A stretch of 64,000 nucleotides of DNA. It comes from an uncultured Flavobacteriaceae bacterium. Lineage in GTDB: Bacteria; Bacteroidota; Bacteroidia; Flavobacteriales; Flavobacteriaceae. Of this stretch, positions 1-9,355 are shown piece after piece. The stretch spans positions 1-64,000 of the forward strand of contig CANMRV010000006.1 in the NCBI GenBank assembly GCA_947500435.1. The letters are read 5' to 3'. The position numbers and the translations under genes were made by a program. Below the pieces are notes generated by a model. It saw only the letters and a list, made by a program, of their open reading frames with translations. It was not told where the DNA came from and did no database searches. Within the stretch, counting starts at the first letter, position 1. Each line of letters begins with the position of its first letter.

Positions 1-35
1 ACTGCTACACCAAGTGGGAGAGTAGGTAGCCGCCT
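1..35 (+). rRNA. 5S ribosomal RNA, 3' end only
   Basis: The first bases carry the conserved 3' portion of bacterial 5S rRNA: GTGGGAGAGTAGGT followed by a GCCGCC-type end that would pair with the 5' strand lying outside the window. A rho-independent terminator follows within 10 bases, as expected at the end of an rRNA operon. The rest of the operon is therefore upstream, on the plus strand. The exact 3' end is uncertain by a few bases. Confidence 0.85.
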
Positions 36-41
36 TCTTCG

Positions 42-78
42 AAAGGTCCTTCATAGAAATATGGGGGACCTTTTTTTT
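42..78 (+). terminator. rRNA operon terminator
   Basis: Stem AAAGGTCC (42-49) pairs with GGACCTTT (66-73), followed by a T-run to 78. It directly follows the 5S rRNA end and would separate rRNA transcription from the sulfatase gene. Confidence 0.85.
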
Positions 79-140
79 ATGCGGTGAATCTACCAGAAAA
101 TATTCAAATCACCTTTTTACTATATTTGAGTAAATCCAAA

Positions 141-1733
141 ATGATGTTTTCTAAATATTATACTCTTTTACTCATTTCCCTCCTATTTCTTACTATCGGT
201 TGCCAACAAGAATCACAGACTGTCAAGAAAAAACCAAACGTAGTTTTTATACTAGTAGATGATTTGGGTTTGATGGACTTAGGTATTACAGGAAGTAAGT
301 ATTACGAAACCCCCAATATTGACAGGCTGGCCAAGGGGGGTATGATATTTACCCAAGGATATGCTGCCAGTAGAGTCTGCAGTCCGTCAAGAGCAAGTGT
401 TATGACCGGTAAGTTTACAGCAAGACATGGAATAACGGACTGGATAGGCGCTAAAACAGGAACTCAATGGCGAGACCATGGTAGGCATGACAAATTACTT
501 CCCGCGGATTATGTGCATGATTTGCCGAAAGAAGATATAACCCTTGCTGAAACAATGAAGGAAGCGGGGTATAAGACCTTTTATGCAGGTAAATGGCATC
601 TAGGAAAAGAAGGTTCGTGGCCGGAAGATCACGGATTTGATATCAATGTTGGCGGCTGGGATAAAGGAAGTCCGATTGGAGGCTATTTTTCACCTTGGGA
701 AAACCCCAAATTGGAGAACCAAGTAGAAGGCGAAAACCTTTCAATGCGTTTAGCAAAAGAGACGGCCTCATTTATAAGAAAGCATAAAGATTCCAGTTTT
801 TTTGCCTTTCTTTCTTTTTATGCTGTTCATGGTCCTATCCAAACAACAAATTCCAAATGGAAAAAATACCAAGAAAAAGCTGTCAAAAATGGAATAGCTG
901 AAAGTGGTTATATAATGGAAACAGTACTTCCTATTCGGCAAGAACAGGATAACCCTATTTACGCAGGACTAGTTGAAAGTATGGATGATGCAGTGGGAGT
1001 TGTTTTAGAAGAATTAAGGATGCAAAATTTAGATAATGAGACTATTGTGGTATTCACATCTGATAATGGAGGGGTAGCTTCCGGTGATTCTTTTTCCACA
1101 TCTAACCTGCCTTTAAGAGGGGGGAAAGGATACCAATGGGAAGGTGGAATTCGCGAACCCTATTTTATTAAAGTACCATGGTTAAAAAATAATGGAACTG
1201 AAAATAACCATCCTGTGACGGGTACTGATTTCTATCCTACAATTTTAGATTTAGCAGATATTGATTTATTACCTAATCAGCATATTGATGGCATAAGTTT
1301 AAAGCCTTTGTTGGAAGGTGGGGAAATAGAAATGGACCGACCTCTATACTGGCATTATCCGCATTATGGAAATCAAGGGGGTGAACCCTCATCCATTATA
1401 CAAGAAAATGGATGGAAGTTAATTCACTATTGGGAAGATGGAAGGGAAGAACTTTATAAACTCGACGTTGATATTGGAGAGGAAAATAATATAATCGAGG
1501 AGCATTCTTTAGTCGCCCAGGAAATGAGTGAAAATTTGATGAACTGGTTAAAGGATGTTAATGCCAAGATGCCAGAACTAGACCCCAAATTTAATGCGAA
1601 GCTAGCAGCCGAGCGCCACGAAATGTTGGTGAATGAAAAATGGCCTTCCTTAGAAAAGGATAGAATAAAAGTGCTCTCAGAAGACTTCAAGCCCAATAAA
1701 GATTGGTGGGGAAGTCAATTGACCAAAGACTAA
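141..1733 (+). CDS. Arylsulfatase-family lipoprotein (sulfatase, Cys-type)
   Basis: Family S1 sulfatases hydrolyse sulfate esters, in marine Bacteroidota often on algal polysaccharides or glycosaminoglycans; the substrate cannot be read here. The N-terminus has a metal-binding VDD motif, and CSPSR is the formylglycine signature, whose Cys is oxidised by an FGE or anSME maturase. Later motifs include GKWHLG, TSDNGG and LRGGK. The open frame extends back to 84, but that start lies 6 bases after the rRNA terminator. The start at 141 (or 144) gives a lipoprotein signal ending LLFLTIGC, so I chose it (530 residues). It stands alone and converges on gltD with 7 bases between stops. Periplasmic or surface location is inferred from the lipobox. 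Confidence 0.9.
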   Translation: MMFSKYYTLLLISLLFLTIGCQQESQTVKKKPNVVFILVDDLGLMDLGITGSKYYETPNIDRLAKGGMIFTQGYAASRVCSPSRASVMTGKFTARHGITDWIGAKTGTQWRDHGRHDKLLPADYVHDLPKEDITLAETMKEAGYKTFYAGKWHLGKEGSWPEDHGFDINVGGWDKGSPIGGYFSPWENPKLENQVEGENLSMRLAKETASFIRKHKDSSFFAFLSFYAVHGPIQTTNSKWKKYQEKAVKNGIAESGYIMETVLPIRQEQDNPIYAGLVESMDDAVGVVLEELRMQNLDNETIVVFTSDNGGVASGDSFSTSNLPLRGGKGYQWEGGIREPYFIKVPWLKNNGTENNHPVTGTDFYPTILDLADIDLLPNQHIDGISLKPLLEGGEIEMDRPLYWHYPHYGNQGGEPSSIIQENGWKLIHYWEDGREELYKLDVDIGEENNIIEEHSLVAQEMSENLMNWLKDVNAKMPELDPKFNAKLAAERHEMLVNEKWPSLEKDRIKVLSEDFKPNKDWWGSQLTKD

Positions 1734-1740
1734 GGTTTTT

Positions 1741-3207
1741 TTATACTCTAGGCAAATCACCCTCACCTTTTAATGGAAGGTAGGATTCTCCCATTAAAAA
1801 AGTATCAACATGGTATGCTGCTTGTCTGCCCTCTGAAATAGCCCAAACAATTAATGATTGTCCTCGGCGTTGGTCTCCTGCAACAAATACTCCTGAGACA
1901 TTTGTTTTATAATCATTTTCAGAAGCTTTAATATTCGTTCTATTATCCGCTTCTAAACCTAACTGTTCTGCAATAGTCATTTCAGAACCTGTAAAGCCCA
2001 TTGCGAGTAATGCCAATTCGCATTTCCATTCTTTCTCTGTTCCTTCAACCTCTTTTAAAATTGGTCGTTGACCTGGTTGCGCAATCCATTCTACTTCTGA
2101 TGTGATTAAACCTTTAAGCTTTCCATTTTTATCTCCTACAAATTCCTTTGTAGAAATACTAAAGAATCGCTCAGCTCCCTCTTTATGAGAAGAACTTGTT
2201 CTTAGACGCATAGGCCAGAAAGGCCAAGGTTGATTTTCAGGACGCTCTGTAGTTCCCATCGGCATTATCTCAAAATTAGAAACGGATTTAGCGCCATGTC
2301 GAATAGAGGTACCAATACAATCTGAGCCCGTATCACCACCACCTATTACAATTACATCTTTATCTGTGGCCAAAATCTCATTATCGAATTTCTTTACGCC
2401 ATCAACTCTTCGATTGTTTTGTGGTAAGAAATCCATCGCTTGTACCACTCCGTTTAAATCCGAGCCTTTAATAGGTAGATCTCTTCTTACCGTTGCTCCT
2501 CCGCAGAGAACAATCGCATCAAAATCATTTTGTAATACATCCGCCTTGATGTCTACACCAACATGGACTCCACATTTAAATTCGATACCTTCTTCTTCTA
2601 AAACAGCAAGCCTTCGGTCAATTACATGTTTTTCCATTTTGAAATCTGGAATTCCGTAACGCAGTAATCCACCTGGTTTTTCATCTCTTTCGAAAACGGT
2701 GACCGTATGTCCAGCTCTGTTTAATTGTTGCGCGGCAGCAAGTCCTGCTGGGCCTGAGCCTATCACTGCAATTTTCTTTTCAGTTCTCGTTGCTGGAGGT
2801 TGAGCAAGAATCCATCCTTTTTCAAAAGCTGTTTCAACAATGTTTTTTTCAATGTTTTCAATGGATACCGGGTCTTCATTGATTCCCAAGACACATGCCT
2901 CCTCGCACGGGGCAGGGCATAGCCTACCTGTGAACTCTGGGAAGTTATTGGTCGAATGTAAAATTCCGGCGGCCTTTTCCCATTTCCCTCTGTAAACGGC
3001 ATCATTAAAATCTGGAATCAAATTCCCCAAGGGGCAGCCGCTATGGCAGAAAGGAATACCACAATCCATGCAACGGGCACCTTGGTCTTTAAGTTCCTTT
3101 TCCTCCATAGGAACTGTAAACTCCTTATAATTTTTCACACGCTTTTCAACGTCTTGGTAACTTTCTACTTTTCTATCGAATTCCAAAAACCCTGTTATCT
3201 TTCCCAT
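1741..3207 (-). CDS. gltD: Glutamate synthase (NADPH) small subunit
   Basis: The beta subunit of GOGAT takes electrons from NADPH via FAD and passes them through iron-sulfur clusters to GltB. At 488 residues it has the normal length. The N-terminal Cys-rich segments CMDCGIPFC and CPAPCEEAC bind the 4Fe-4S clusters. IGSGPAGLAAA (about residue 150) is the FAD dinucleotide fold and VIGGGDTGSDC the NADPH fold. The C-terminal GVFVAGDQRRGQSL motif is typical of the family. It is the second gene of gltB-gltD, starting 8 bases after the gltB stop codon, so cotranscription is very likely. Confidence 0.96.
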   Translation of the reverse strand: MGKITGFLEFDRKVESYQDVEKRVKNYKEFTVPMEEKELKDQGARCMDCGIPFCHSGCPLGNLIPDFNDAVYRGKWEKAAGILHSTNNFPEFTGRLCPAPCEEACVLGINEDPVSIENIEKNIVETAFEKGWILAQPPATRTEKKIAVIGSGPAGLAAAQQLNRAGHTVTVFERDEKPGGLLRYGIPDFKMEKHVIDRRLAVLEEEGIEFKCGVHVGVDIKADVLQNDFDAIVLCGGATVRRDLPIKGSDLNGVVQAMDFLPQNNRRVDGVKKFDNEILATDKDVIVIGGGDTGSDCIGTSIRHGAKSVSNFEIMPMGTTERPENQPWPFWPMRLRTSSSHKEGAERFFSISTKEFVGDKNGKLKGLITSEVEWIAQPGQRPILKEVEGTEKEWKCELALLAMGFTGSEMTIAEQLGLEADNRTNIKASENDYKTNVSGVFVAGDQRRGQSLIVWAISEGRQAAYHVDTFLMGESYLPLKGEGDLPRV

Positions 3208-3215
3208 GTCTCGAC

Positions 3216-6200
3216 TTATATAGTTTGTAGTTTTTCTTCTTCCAATCGAATCAAAGCTTGACGATACTCTTCTGGGAATACCTTCACAAAATCAGGTAAA
3301 CATTCTTCCCATTTTTCAAGAATACGCTGTGCTAAAGGACTCATTGTATAATTATAATGACTTTCAATCAATTCACGCAGTTGTTTGATGTCTCGATCTT
3401 CTTCAACTGCTAAAAGGTTTAAACCTTCTTTGCTGCAATTCTTTTCAAAGGTTTTGTTCTTATCGTAAACGAAGGCGATTCCACCGCTCATTCCAGCGCC
3501 GAAATTTCTCCCGACTTCACCGAGAATAACGGCAACCCCACCAGTCATATACTCACAACCGTGGTCGCCAATGCCTTCTACAACAGTTTTTGCGCCTGAA
3601 TTACGAACACAAAAACGTTCGCCAGCTTTACCGTTAATATAAGCTCTACCAGCCGTTGCGCCATATAAGGTAACATTCCCGGTAATTACGTTATCCTCAG
3701 GAATTATTGTAGAACCATCAGGTACTTTTATAACCAATTTGGCCCCTGATAACCCTTTTCCTAAATAATCATTCGTATTTCCGTTTACCGTCATGGTCAA
3801 ACCTCTGGTCGCAAATGCTCCAAAGCTTTGTCCGGCAGATCCGGTAAAATTCAATTTTAAGGTGTTTATGGGAAGCCCCTGAGCTCCATAGATTTTAGAA
3901 ATCTCATTACTAATTATCGCTCCAACTGCTCTATCCGTATTACAAATTGGAAAATCTAGCACCGCTTTTTCTTTTCTAAATAAAGAAGGGTTCGCCTTTT
4001 CAATAATTTCAAATTCGATTGACTTGTCTACATCATGTACTTGCTTTTGCGTATTGTAGAATTTGGTCCCCGCAGGTACATCGACTTGATGCAAAATTGG
4101 AGTCAAGTCTATTCCATTGGCCTTGTAGTGATTTATGGCTTGCTTGCGGTCCAATTTTTGAACTTGCCCCACCATTTCATTTACGGTTCTAAAACCAAGT
4201 TGGGCCATAATTTCACGTAATTCTTGAGCAACGAAATACATATAATTTACTACATGCTCAGGCTTACCTTTGAACTTCTTCCGTAATTCAGGATTCTGAG
4301 TCGCAATTCCTACTGGACAGGTATTCAAATGGCAAACACGCATCATAATGCAACCCGAAGCAACTAAAGGTGCAGTGGCAAAACCAAATTCTTCTGCTCC
4401 TAATAAACAGGCAACAGCAACGTCACGACCCGTTTTTAACTGTCCATCACATTCTAAGACAATTCTATTTCTCAAATCGTTCATGACCAAAGTTTGTTGC
4501 GCTTCGGCGATTCCTAATTCCCATGGAAGACCTGCATGTTTTAATGAGGTTAGAGGAGATGCTCCTGTGCCACCATCGAAACCTGATACCAATACAACAT
4601 CCGCTTTTGCTTTTGCTACACCCGCAGCAACGGTACCAACTCCTATTTCAGAAACCAATTTTACATTGATTCGCGCCTCACGGTTCGCAGATTTTAAATC
4701 GAAAATCAATTGCGATAAATCTTCAATGGAATAAATATCGTGATGAGGAGGAGGAGAAATCAATCCGACATAGGGAGTTGAATTTCGCGTTTTGGCAATT
4801 GCCGGATTTACCTTTGGTCCAGGCAATTGTCCGCCTTCACCTGGTTTAGCGCCTTGCGCCATTTTTATTTGTATCTCTTTCGCATTGGTCAAGTAATCGG
4901 AAGTAACTCCGAAACGACCGGATGCCACTTGTTTGATAGCGCTATTTCGCCAGTCACCAGTTGCATTTTTATAAAAGCGTTCTGCATCTTCTCCACCTTC
5001 ACCTGAATTACTTTTGCCTCCAATTCGGTTCATGGCAATGGCAAGATTTTCGTGTGCCTCTTTACTAATAGAACCGTAGGACATCGCTCCTGTTTTGAAA
5101 CGCTTTACGATTTCCGTCCAAGGTTCTACTTCATCTAATGGAATGGGGTCATAGTTTGAAAACTCAAACAAACCACGAATGGTCATTAGGCTTTTAGACT
5201 GCTCATTGACCATTTCCGCAAACTCCTTGTAGCTATCTGTTTCATTGTTACGAACAGCTTTTTGAAGTTTTGCAACCGATAATGGATTAAACATATGTTT
5301 TTCACCGTCACGTCTCCAGCGATATTCACCGCCCATGGGTACATCTAAATTGGCTGCAACTTCTTTTTTGGCAAATGCCTTGGCATGACGTTTGGCGATC
5401 TCTTTCTCAATCTCATACAAACCAATACCCTGAATTCTAGTAGGTGTATTCGGGAAGTATTTGCCAACAACTTTAGTATTTATGCCGATACATTCGAATA
5501 GTTGTGACCCACGGTAAGAGTTCAAAGTAGAGATACCTATTTTGTTCATTACCTTAAGAATACCCTTTCCGATTGCTTTGTTGTAATTTTTAATAGCTTC
5601 ATCGAAGGTGTACTCCGTAATATCGTGTTCCTCAATCTGCTCACCGATGATTTCATTTACCAAATACGGATTAATAGCACTGGCACCAAATCCAAAAAGT
5701 AAGGCAAAATGATGGACCTCACGAGGTTCGGCAGATTCTACGATAACACTTAATTTCGAGCGTTTTCCTAGTTTTTGCAATCCACTATTTACAAATGAAC
5801 AAGCTAGTAAAGCGGGAATGGGCGCCTGCTTGTCGCTAACATTTCTATCTGAAAGAATGATAATATTGGTTCCTTCGTCAACAGCTTTTGAAGCTTGGTT
5901 TAGAATGGATTCCAAAGCATCTTCCAAACCATTGTGTCCTTTTTCTATTTCATATAGGGTAGGAATGGATACTACTTTATAATCCGGACTGGCATCATAG
6001 TTTTTGATTTTATCCAAATCTTCTTTTGAGATTACCGGATTCTGAATTTTCAGTTTTCGGCAATGCAATTCCGAGAAGTCGAAAATATTATGGTCACTTC
6101 CTAAAGTAAGACTAATGTCAGTAATCAATTCTTCGCGAATACCATCCAAAGGTGGGTTGGTGACTTGAGCGAACAGTTGCTTGAAATAATTGTAAATCAA

Positions 6201-7724
6201 TTGTGGACGTTCAGAGAGAACGGCAATGGGAGTATCTGATCCCATGGAGCCAATAGGTTCCTTTGCGGTTTTTCCCATGGGAAGGATTATGGTATTGATA
6301 TCTTCCAAGCTATAACCAAAGGCGGCTTTGCGTTTGTCCAAGGATGCTTCTCCTAAGAAAAGTGGACAATCATTATAGGGAATATCCTTTAAGTGTACTA
6401 GATTTTTATCCAACCACTTTTGATATGGATGGCGCTTTGCAATCTCATCTTTTATCTCCTCATCGTTAATGATGCGACCTGCTTCCATATTAACCAAGAA
6501 CATTTTACCAGGCTCAAGCCTTCCGTGGAATTCCACATTTTCTGGAGCGATATCAACAACCCCAACTTCCGAAGACATAATCACATAGTCATCTTTGGTA
6601 ACGGTGTATCTTGAAGGGCGAAGTCCGTTTCTATCCAAAACGGCACCAATATAATTCCCATCGGTAAAAGGAACAGAAGCTGGTCCATCCCAGGGCTCCA
6701 TCATGCAAGAGTGATATTCGTAAAAAGCTCTTTTAGCTTCCGACATATCAGGGTTTTTCTCCCAAGCTTCAGGAACTAAAATCATCATCACTTCTGGCAA
6801 TGAGCGGCCCGTCATCAATAATAATTCCACGACCATATCCATCGTTGCGGAATCCGATTTCCCGGGAAGGATAACAGGAATAATATTTTTAATCTCCTCA
6901 CCAAACCAATCGCTTTCTAATAATTCTTCTCGGGAGCGCATTCTAGTAACATTACCGCGAAGCGTATTTATCTCGCCATTGTGGCACATGTATCTAAAGG
7001 GCTGAGCCAAATCCCAAGTAGGGAATGTATTTGTCGAGAACCTTTGATGTACTAATGAAAGTCTAGTAACAACCCTAGGGTCCATCAAATCTTTATAATA
7101 AAGACTGATATCTTTGGGCATTAAAAGTCCCTTGAAAATGATAATTTTCGTCGAAAGACTGGGAACGTAGAAAAAACCGCTTTCCGAAAGTTTAGAATTG
7201 ATGATGGTATGTTCAGTGACTTTTCGAGCAATGAAAAGTTTCAAATTGAAATTGAATTCGTCTTGCTCGGCATTCTCCTTGGCAATAAAGAGTTGCTTAA
7301 CGAAGGGTTCAGTTTCCATGGCGATTCTTCCAGGAACTGACCTATTCACAGGAGCGTCTCGCCATCCTAAAAGTTGAAGACCTTGTTTTTTGATGTTTTC
7401 TTCAAATACGGAAACGCAAAAATCGCGTTGATTCTCTTTTTGAGGAAGAAAGACATTGCTGACAGCGTATTGACCTGGTTCGGGTAATTCGAAACTACAT
7501 TCGGCTACAAAGAAATCATGGGGAATATCAATAAGAATTCCAGCACCATCACCCGTTTTTCCATCTGCACTTACCGCACCACGATGTTCTAATTTATCTA
7601 GAATCTCAAGTGCTTTATGAATGATGTCATTTGACTTCTTTCCTTTCAAACTACATATGAAGCCTGCGCCACAATTATCGTGTTCAAATTCTGGAAGATA
7701 CAATCCTTGTTTTTTCAATGCCAT
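3216..7724 (-). CDS. gltB: Glutamate synthase large subunit
   Basis: The alpha subunit of GOGAT makes two glutamates from glutamine and 2-oxoglutarate. It has 1502 residues, the full family length. HDNCGAGF places the Ntn-type glutaminase nucleophile at Cys18, so a 17-residue propeptide is expected to be removed. The central FMN/synthase domain has GAMSYGSIS and GGKSNSGEGGED. CIMMRVCHLNTCPVG provides the 3Fe-4S cysteines. The glycine-rich C-terminal GXGXG beta-helix (for example GDHGCEYMTGG) is complete. It is first in the operon with gltD. I did not find a clear TAnnTTTG element in the 216-base upstream gap, but a long inverted repeat is there. Confidence 0.97.
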   Translation of the reverse strand: MALKKQGLYLPEFEHDNCGAGFICSLKGKKSNDIIHKALEILDKLEHRGAVSADGKTGDGAGILIDIPHDFFVAECSFELPEPGQYAVSNVFLPQKENQRDFCVSVFEENIKKQGLQLLGWRDAPVNRSVPGRIAMETEPFVKQLFIAKENAEQDEFNFNLKLFIARKVTEHTIINSKLSESGFFYVPSLSTKIIIFKGLLMPKDISLYYKDLMDPRVVTRLSLVHQRFSTNTFPTWDLAQPFRYMCHNGEINTLRGNVTRMRSREELLESDWFGEEIKNIIPVILPGKSDSATMDMVVELLLMTGRSLPEVMMILVPEAWEKNPDMSEAKRAFYEYHSCMMEPWDGPASVPFTDGNYIGAVLDRNGLRPSRYTVTKDDYVIMSSEVGVVDIAPENVEFHGRLEPGKMFLVNMEAGRIINDEEIKDEIAKRHPYQKWLDKNLVHLKDIPYNDCPLFLGEASLDKRKAAFGYSLEDINTIILPMGKTAKEPIGSMGSDTPIAVLSERPQLIYNYFKQLFAQVTNPPLDGIREELITDISLTLGSDHNIFDFSELHCRKLKIQNPVISKEDLDKIKNYDASPDYKVVSIPTLYEIEKGHNGLEDALESILNQASKAVDEGTNIIILSDRNVSDKQAPIPALLACSFVNSGLQKLGKRSKLSVIVESAEPREVHHFALLFGFGASAINPYLVNEIIGEQIEEHDITEYTFDEAIKNYNKAIGKGILKVMNKIGISTLNSYRGSQLFECIGINTKVVGKYFPNTPTRIQGIGLYEIEKEIAKRHAKAFAKKEVAANLDVPMGGEYRWRRDGEKHMFNPLSVAKLQKAVRNNETDSYKEFAEMVNEQSKSLMTIRGLFEFSNYDPIPLDEVEPWTEIVKRFKTGAMSYGSISKEAHENLAIAMNRIGGKSNSGEGGEDAERFYKNATGDWRNSAIKQVASGRFGVTSDYLTNAKEIQIKMAQGAKPGEGGQLPGPKVNPAIAKTRNSTPYVGLISPPPHHDIYSIEDLSQLIFDLKSANREARINVKLVSEIGVGTVAAGVAKAKADVVLVSGFDGGTGASPLTSLKHAGLPWELGIAEAQQTLVMNDLRNRIVLECDGQLKTGRDVAVACLLGAEEFGFATAPLVASGCIMMRVCHLNTCPVGIATQNPELRKKFKGKPEHVVNYMYFVAQELREIMAQLGFRTVNEMVGQVQKLDRKQAINHYKANGIDLTPILHQVDVPAGTKFYNTQKQVHDVDKSIEFEIIEKANPSLFRKEKAVLDFPICNTDRAVGAIISNEISKIYGAQGLPINTLKLNFTGSAGQSFGAFATRGLTMTVNGNTNDYLGKGLSGAKLVIKVPDGSTIIPEDNVITGNVTLYGATAGRAYINGKAGERFCVRNSGAKTVVEGIGDHGCEYMTGGVAVILGEVGRNFGAGMSGGIAFVYDKNKTFEKNCSKEGLNLLAVEEDRDIKQLRELIESHYNYTMSPLAQRILEKWEECLPDFVKVFPEEYRQALIRLEEEKLQTI

Positions 7725-7785
7725 GTTAGAGGGTTTATGCCCGAAAAGTCATTTTTTCAAGTGACTACGGCCTCTAAAAATATCA

Positions 7786-7831
7786 TTTTTGTTGAGTTAT
7801 TCATGAGGTTTAACATGTAATTCAACAAAAA
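7786..7831 (-). promoter_or_regulatory. Inverted repeat in gltB leader region
   Basis: A perfect 10-base inverted repeat, TTTTTGTTGA (7786-7795) and TCAACAAAAA (7822-7831), is separated by 26 bases in the 216-base gap upstream of gltB. It could be an operator half-site pair or an RNA hairpin in the gltB 5' UTR. Nothing else is evident in this AT-rich gap. The function is inference only. Confidence 0.3.
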
Positions 7832-7940
7832 AACACGGCGATCGTAAAAAATCACAGAAAAATCTTCAATTCCGAAATTTTATACCCCTAAATCTGAGAT
7901 TTTGATAATGCGATTTTCGGGTTTTTCTATGAAGGAAGAA

Positions 7941-9083
7941 CTAGTCTCTCAACACACTTCTCGAAATTACTATTTTTTGTATTTCAGAAGTGCCTTCATA
8001 AATCTGCGTAATCTTGGCATCACGCATTAAACGTTCTACATGGTAGTCTTTTACAAAGCCATTACCGCCATGAATCTGAACAGCTTCAACTGTCGTTTCC
8101 ATAGCAACTTGAGAGGCGTATAATTTTGCCATCGCTCCTGAAAGGTCATAGTTGTTACCTTGGTCTTTATCCCATGCAGCCTTATAAACTAAATGACGAG
8201 CTGCTTGAATCTGGGTGTGCATGTCGGCCAACTTGAAGGCAATAGCTTGATGGTTACTGATTTCTGTTCCAAACGCTTTTCTTTCCTTGGAATATTTTAA
8301 GGCTAATTCGTAAGCTCCTGCTGCTATTCCTAAAGCCTGAGCAGCAATGCCTATTCTGCCTCCTGAAAGTGTTTTCATGGCAAATTTGAAACCGAAACCA
8401 TCTTCACCGATTCGATTTTCCTTAGGGACTTTGACATCATTAAAGATCAATGAATGTGTATCGCTTCCACGGATACCCAATTTATTTTCTTTTGGGCCAA
8501 TTTCAAATCCTTCAGCTCCTTTTTCAACAATTAGAGCGTTAATTCCTTTATGCCCTTTTTCTTTATCGGTCTGTGCAATTACCAAATAGACTTCGGCAGA
8601 ATTTCCATTGGTGATCCAGTTTTTGGTACCGTTGATAACATAGTGGTCGCCTTTGTCAATTGCTGTGGTTTTTTGTGAAGTTGCATCACTACCTGCCTCA
8701 GGTTCAGACAAACAAAAAGCCCCAATGATTTCTCCTGAAGCTAAACGTTTTAAGTATTTTTCTTTTTGCTCTTCGGTACCATAGGTTTCCAAACCATAGC
8801 AAACCAACGAGTTGTTCACCGATACGATTACTGAGGATGAAGCATCTACTTTGGAAAGTTCTTCCATGGCAATGACGTATGACATCGTGTCCATTCCACT
8901 ACCGTTGTATTTAGGGTCAACCATCATTCCTAGAAACCCCAATTCTGCCATTTTTTTGACCTGTTCAGCAGGAAATTCTTGATTGTCATCCCTCTCAACA
9001 ACTCCAGGAAGTAATTCATTTTGGGCAAAATCCCTTGCCGCTTCCTGTATCATTAAGTGTTCTTCAGATAGTGAAAAATCCAT
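7941..9083 (-). CDS. Acyl-CoA dehydrogenase (short/branched-chain type)
   Basis: A flavoenzyme introducing an alpha-beta double bond into acyl-CoA and passing electrons to electron-transfer flavoprotein. The length of 380 residues is typical of the short-chain/butyryl-CoA class. Visible motifs are CLSEPEAGSDA and NGTKNWITNG (FAD and substrate binding), QALGIAAGAYELAL, QIHGGNGFVKDY and near the C-terminus QIYEGTSEIQ, which carries the catalytic Glu in this family. Its electron acceptor EtfAB is encoded at 53.9-55.6 kb. It is monocistronic, with a promoter-like element about 30 bases upstream. Chain-length specificity cannot be fixed from motifs. Confidence 0.93.
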   Translation of the reverse strand: MDFSLSEEHLMIQEAARDFAQNELLPGVVERDDNQEFPAEQVKKMAELGFLGMMVDPKYNGSGMDTMSYVIAMEELSKVDASSSVIVSVNNSLVCYGLETYGTEEQKEKYLKRLASGEIIGAFCLSEPEAGSDATSQKTTAIDKGDHYVINGTKNWITNGNSAEVYLVIAQTDKEKGHKGINALIVEKGAEGFEIGPKENKLGIRGSDTHSLIFNDVKVPKENRIGEDGFGFKFAMKTLSGGRIGIAAQALGIAAGAYELALKYSKERKAFGTEISNHQAIAFKLADMHTQIQAARHLVYKAAWDKDQGNNYDLSGAMAKLYASQVAMETTVEAVQIHGGNGFVKDYHVERLMRDAKITQIYEGTSEIQKIVISRSVLRD

Positions 9084-9112
9084 ATAGAATATTTTTTAAA
9101 TTTTCTTTGAGC

Positions 9113-9120
9113 AAAGATAA
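9113..9120 (-). promoter_or_regulatory. Bacteroidota -7 promoter element for acyl-CoA dehydrogenase
   Basis: On the minus strand the sequence reads TATCTTTG, an exact match to the TAnnTTTG consensus, 30 bases upstream of the ATG at 9083. No good -33 TTTG box is visible. Confidence 0.5.
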
Positions 9121-9217
9121 GGGTAAGATGGAAATTAAGAATCATATTTGGGATAGTATTGGGCTAAAAACATCTCTATTTAACTAGTAGAAAACTTCCA
9201 ATCCCACGGCAAATTTT

Positions 9218-9225
9218 TATATTTG
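9218..9225 (+). promoter_or_regulatory. Bacteroidota -7 promoter element upstream of the Glu/Leu dehydrogenase
   Basis: TATATTTG matches TAnnTTTG exactly and lies about 130 bases before the ATG at 9356, implying a 5' UTR of about 120 bases. That leader includes a short GC-rich patch (CCCCGCCTGGGG, near 9279-9290). The -33 box is weak. Confidence 0.4.
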
Positions 9226-9355
9226 TTCACTTCAATTTTTTCGTATCGATTAAATATAAAATTATGGACCAGCAGTAACCCCGCCTGGGGAAAATGAAAA
9301 TTTCAAACGCAACACGAATGAAAATTGGATATCATAATTTTATAAATGAATTGTA

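Noticed and set aside
84-140. Upstream 19-codon extension of the sulfatase
   Set aside because: It begins 6 bases after the rRNA terminator and would hide the lipoprotein signal that starts at 141.
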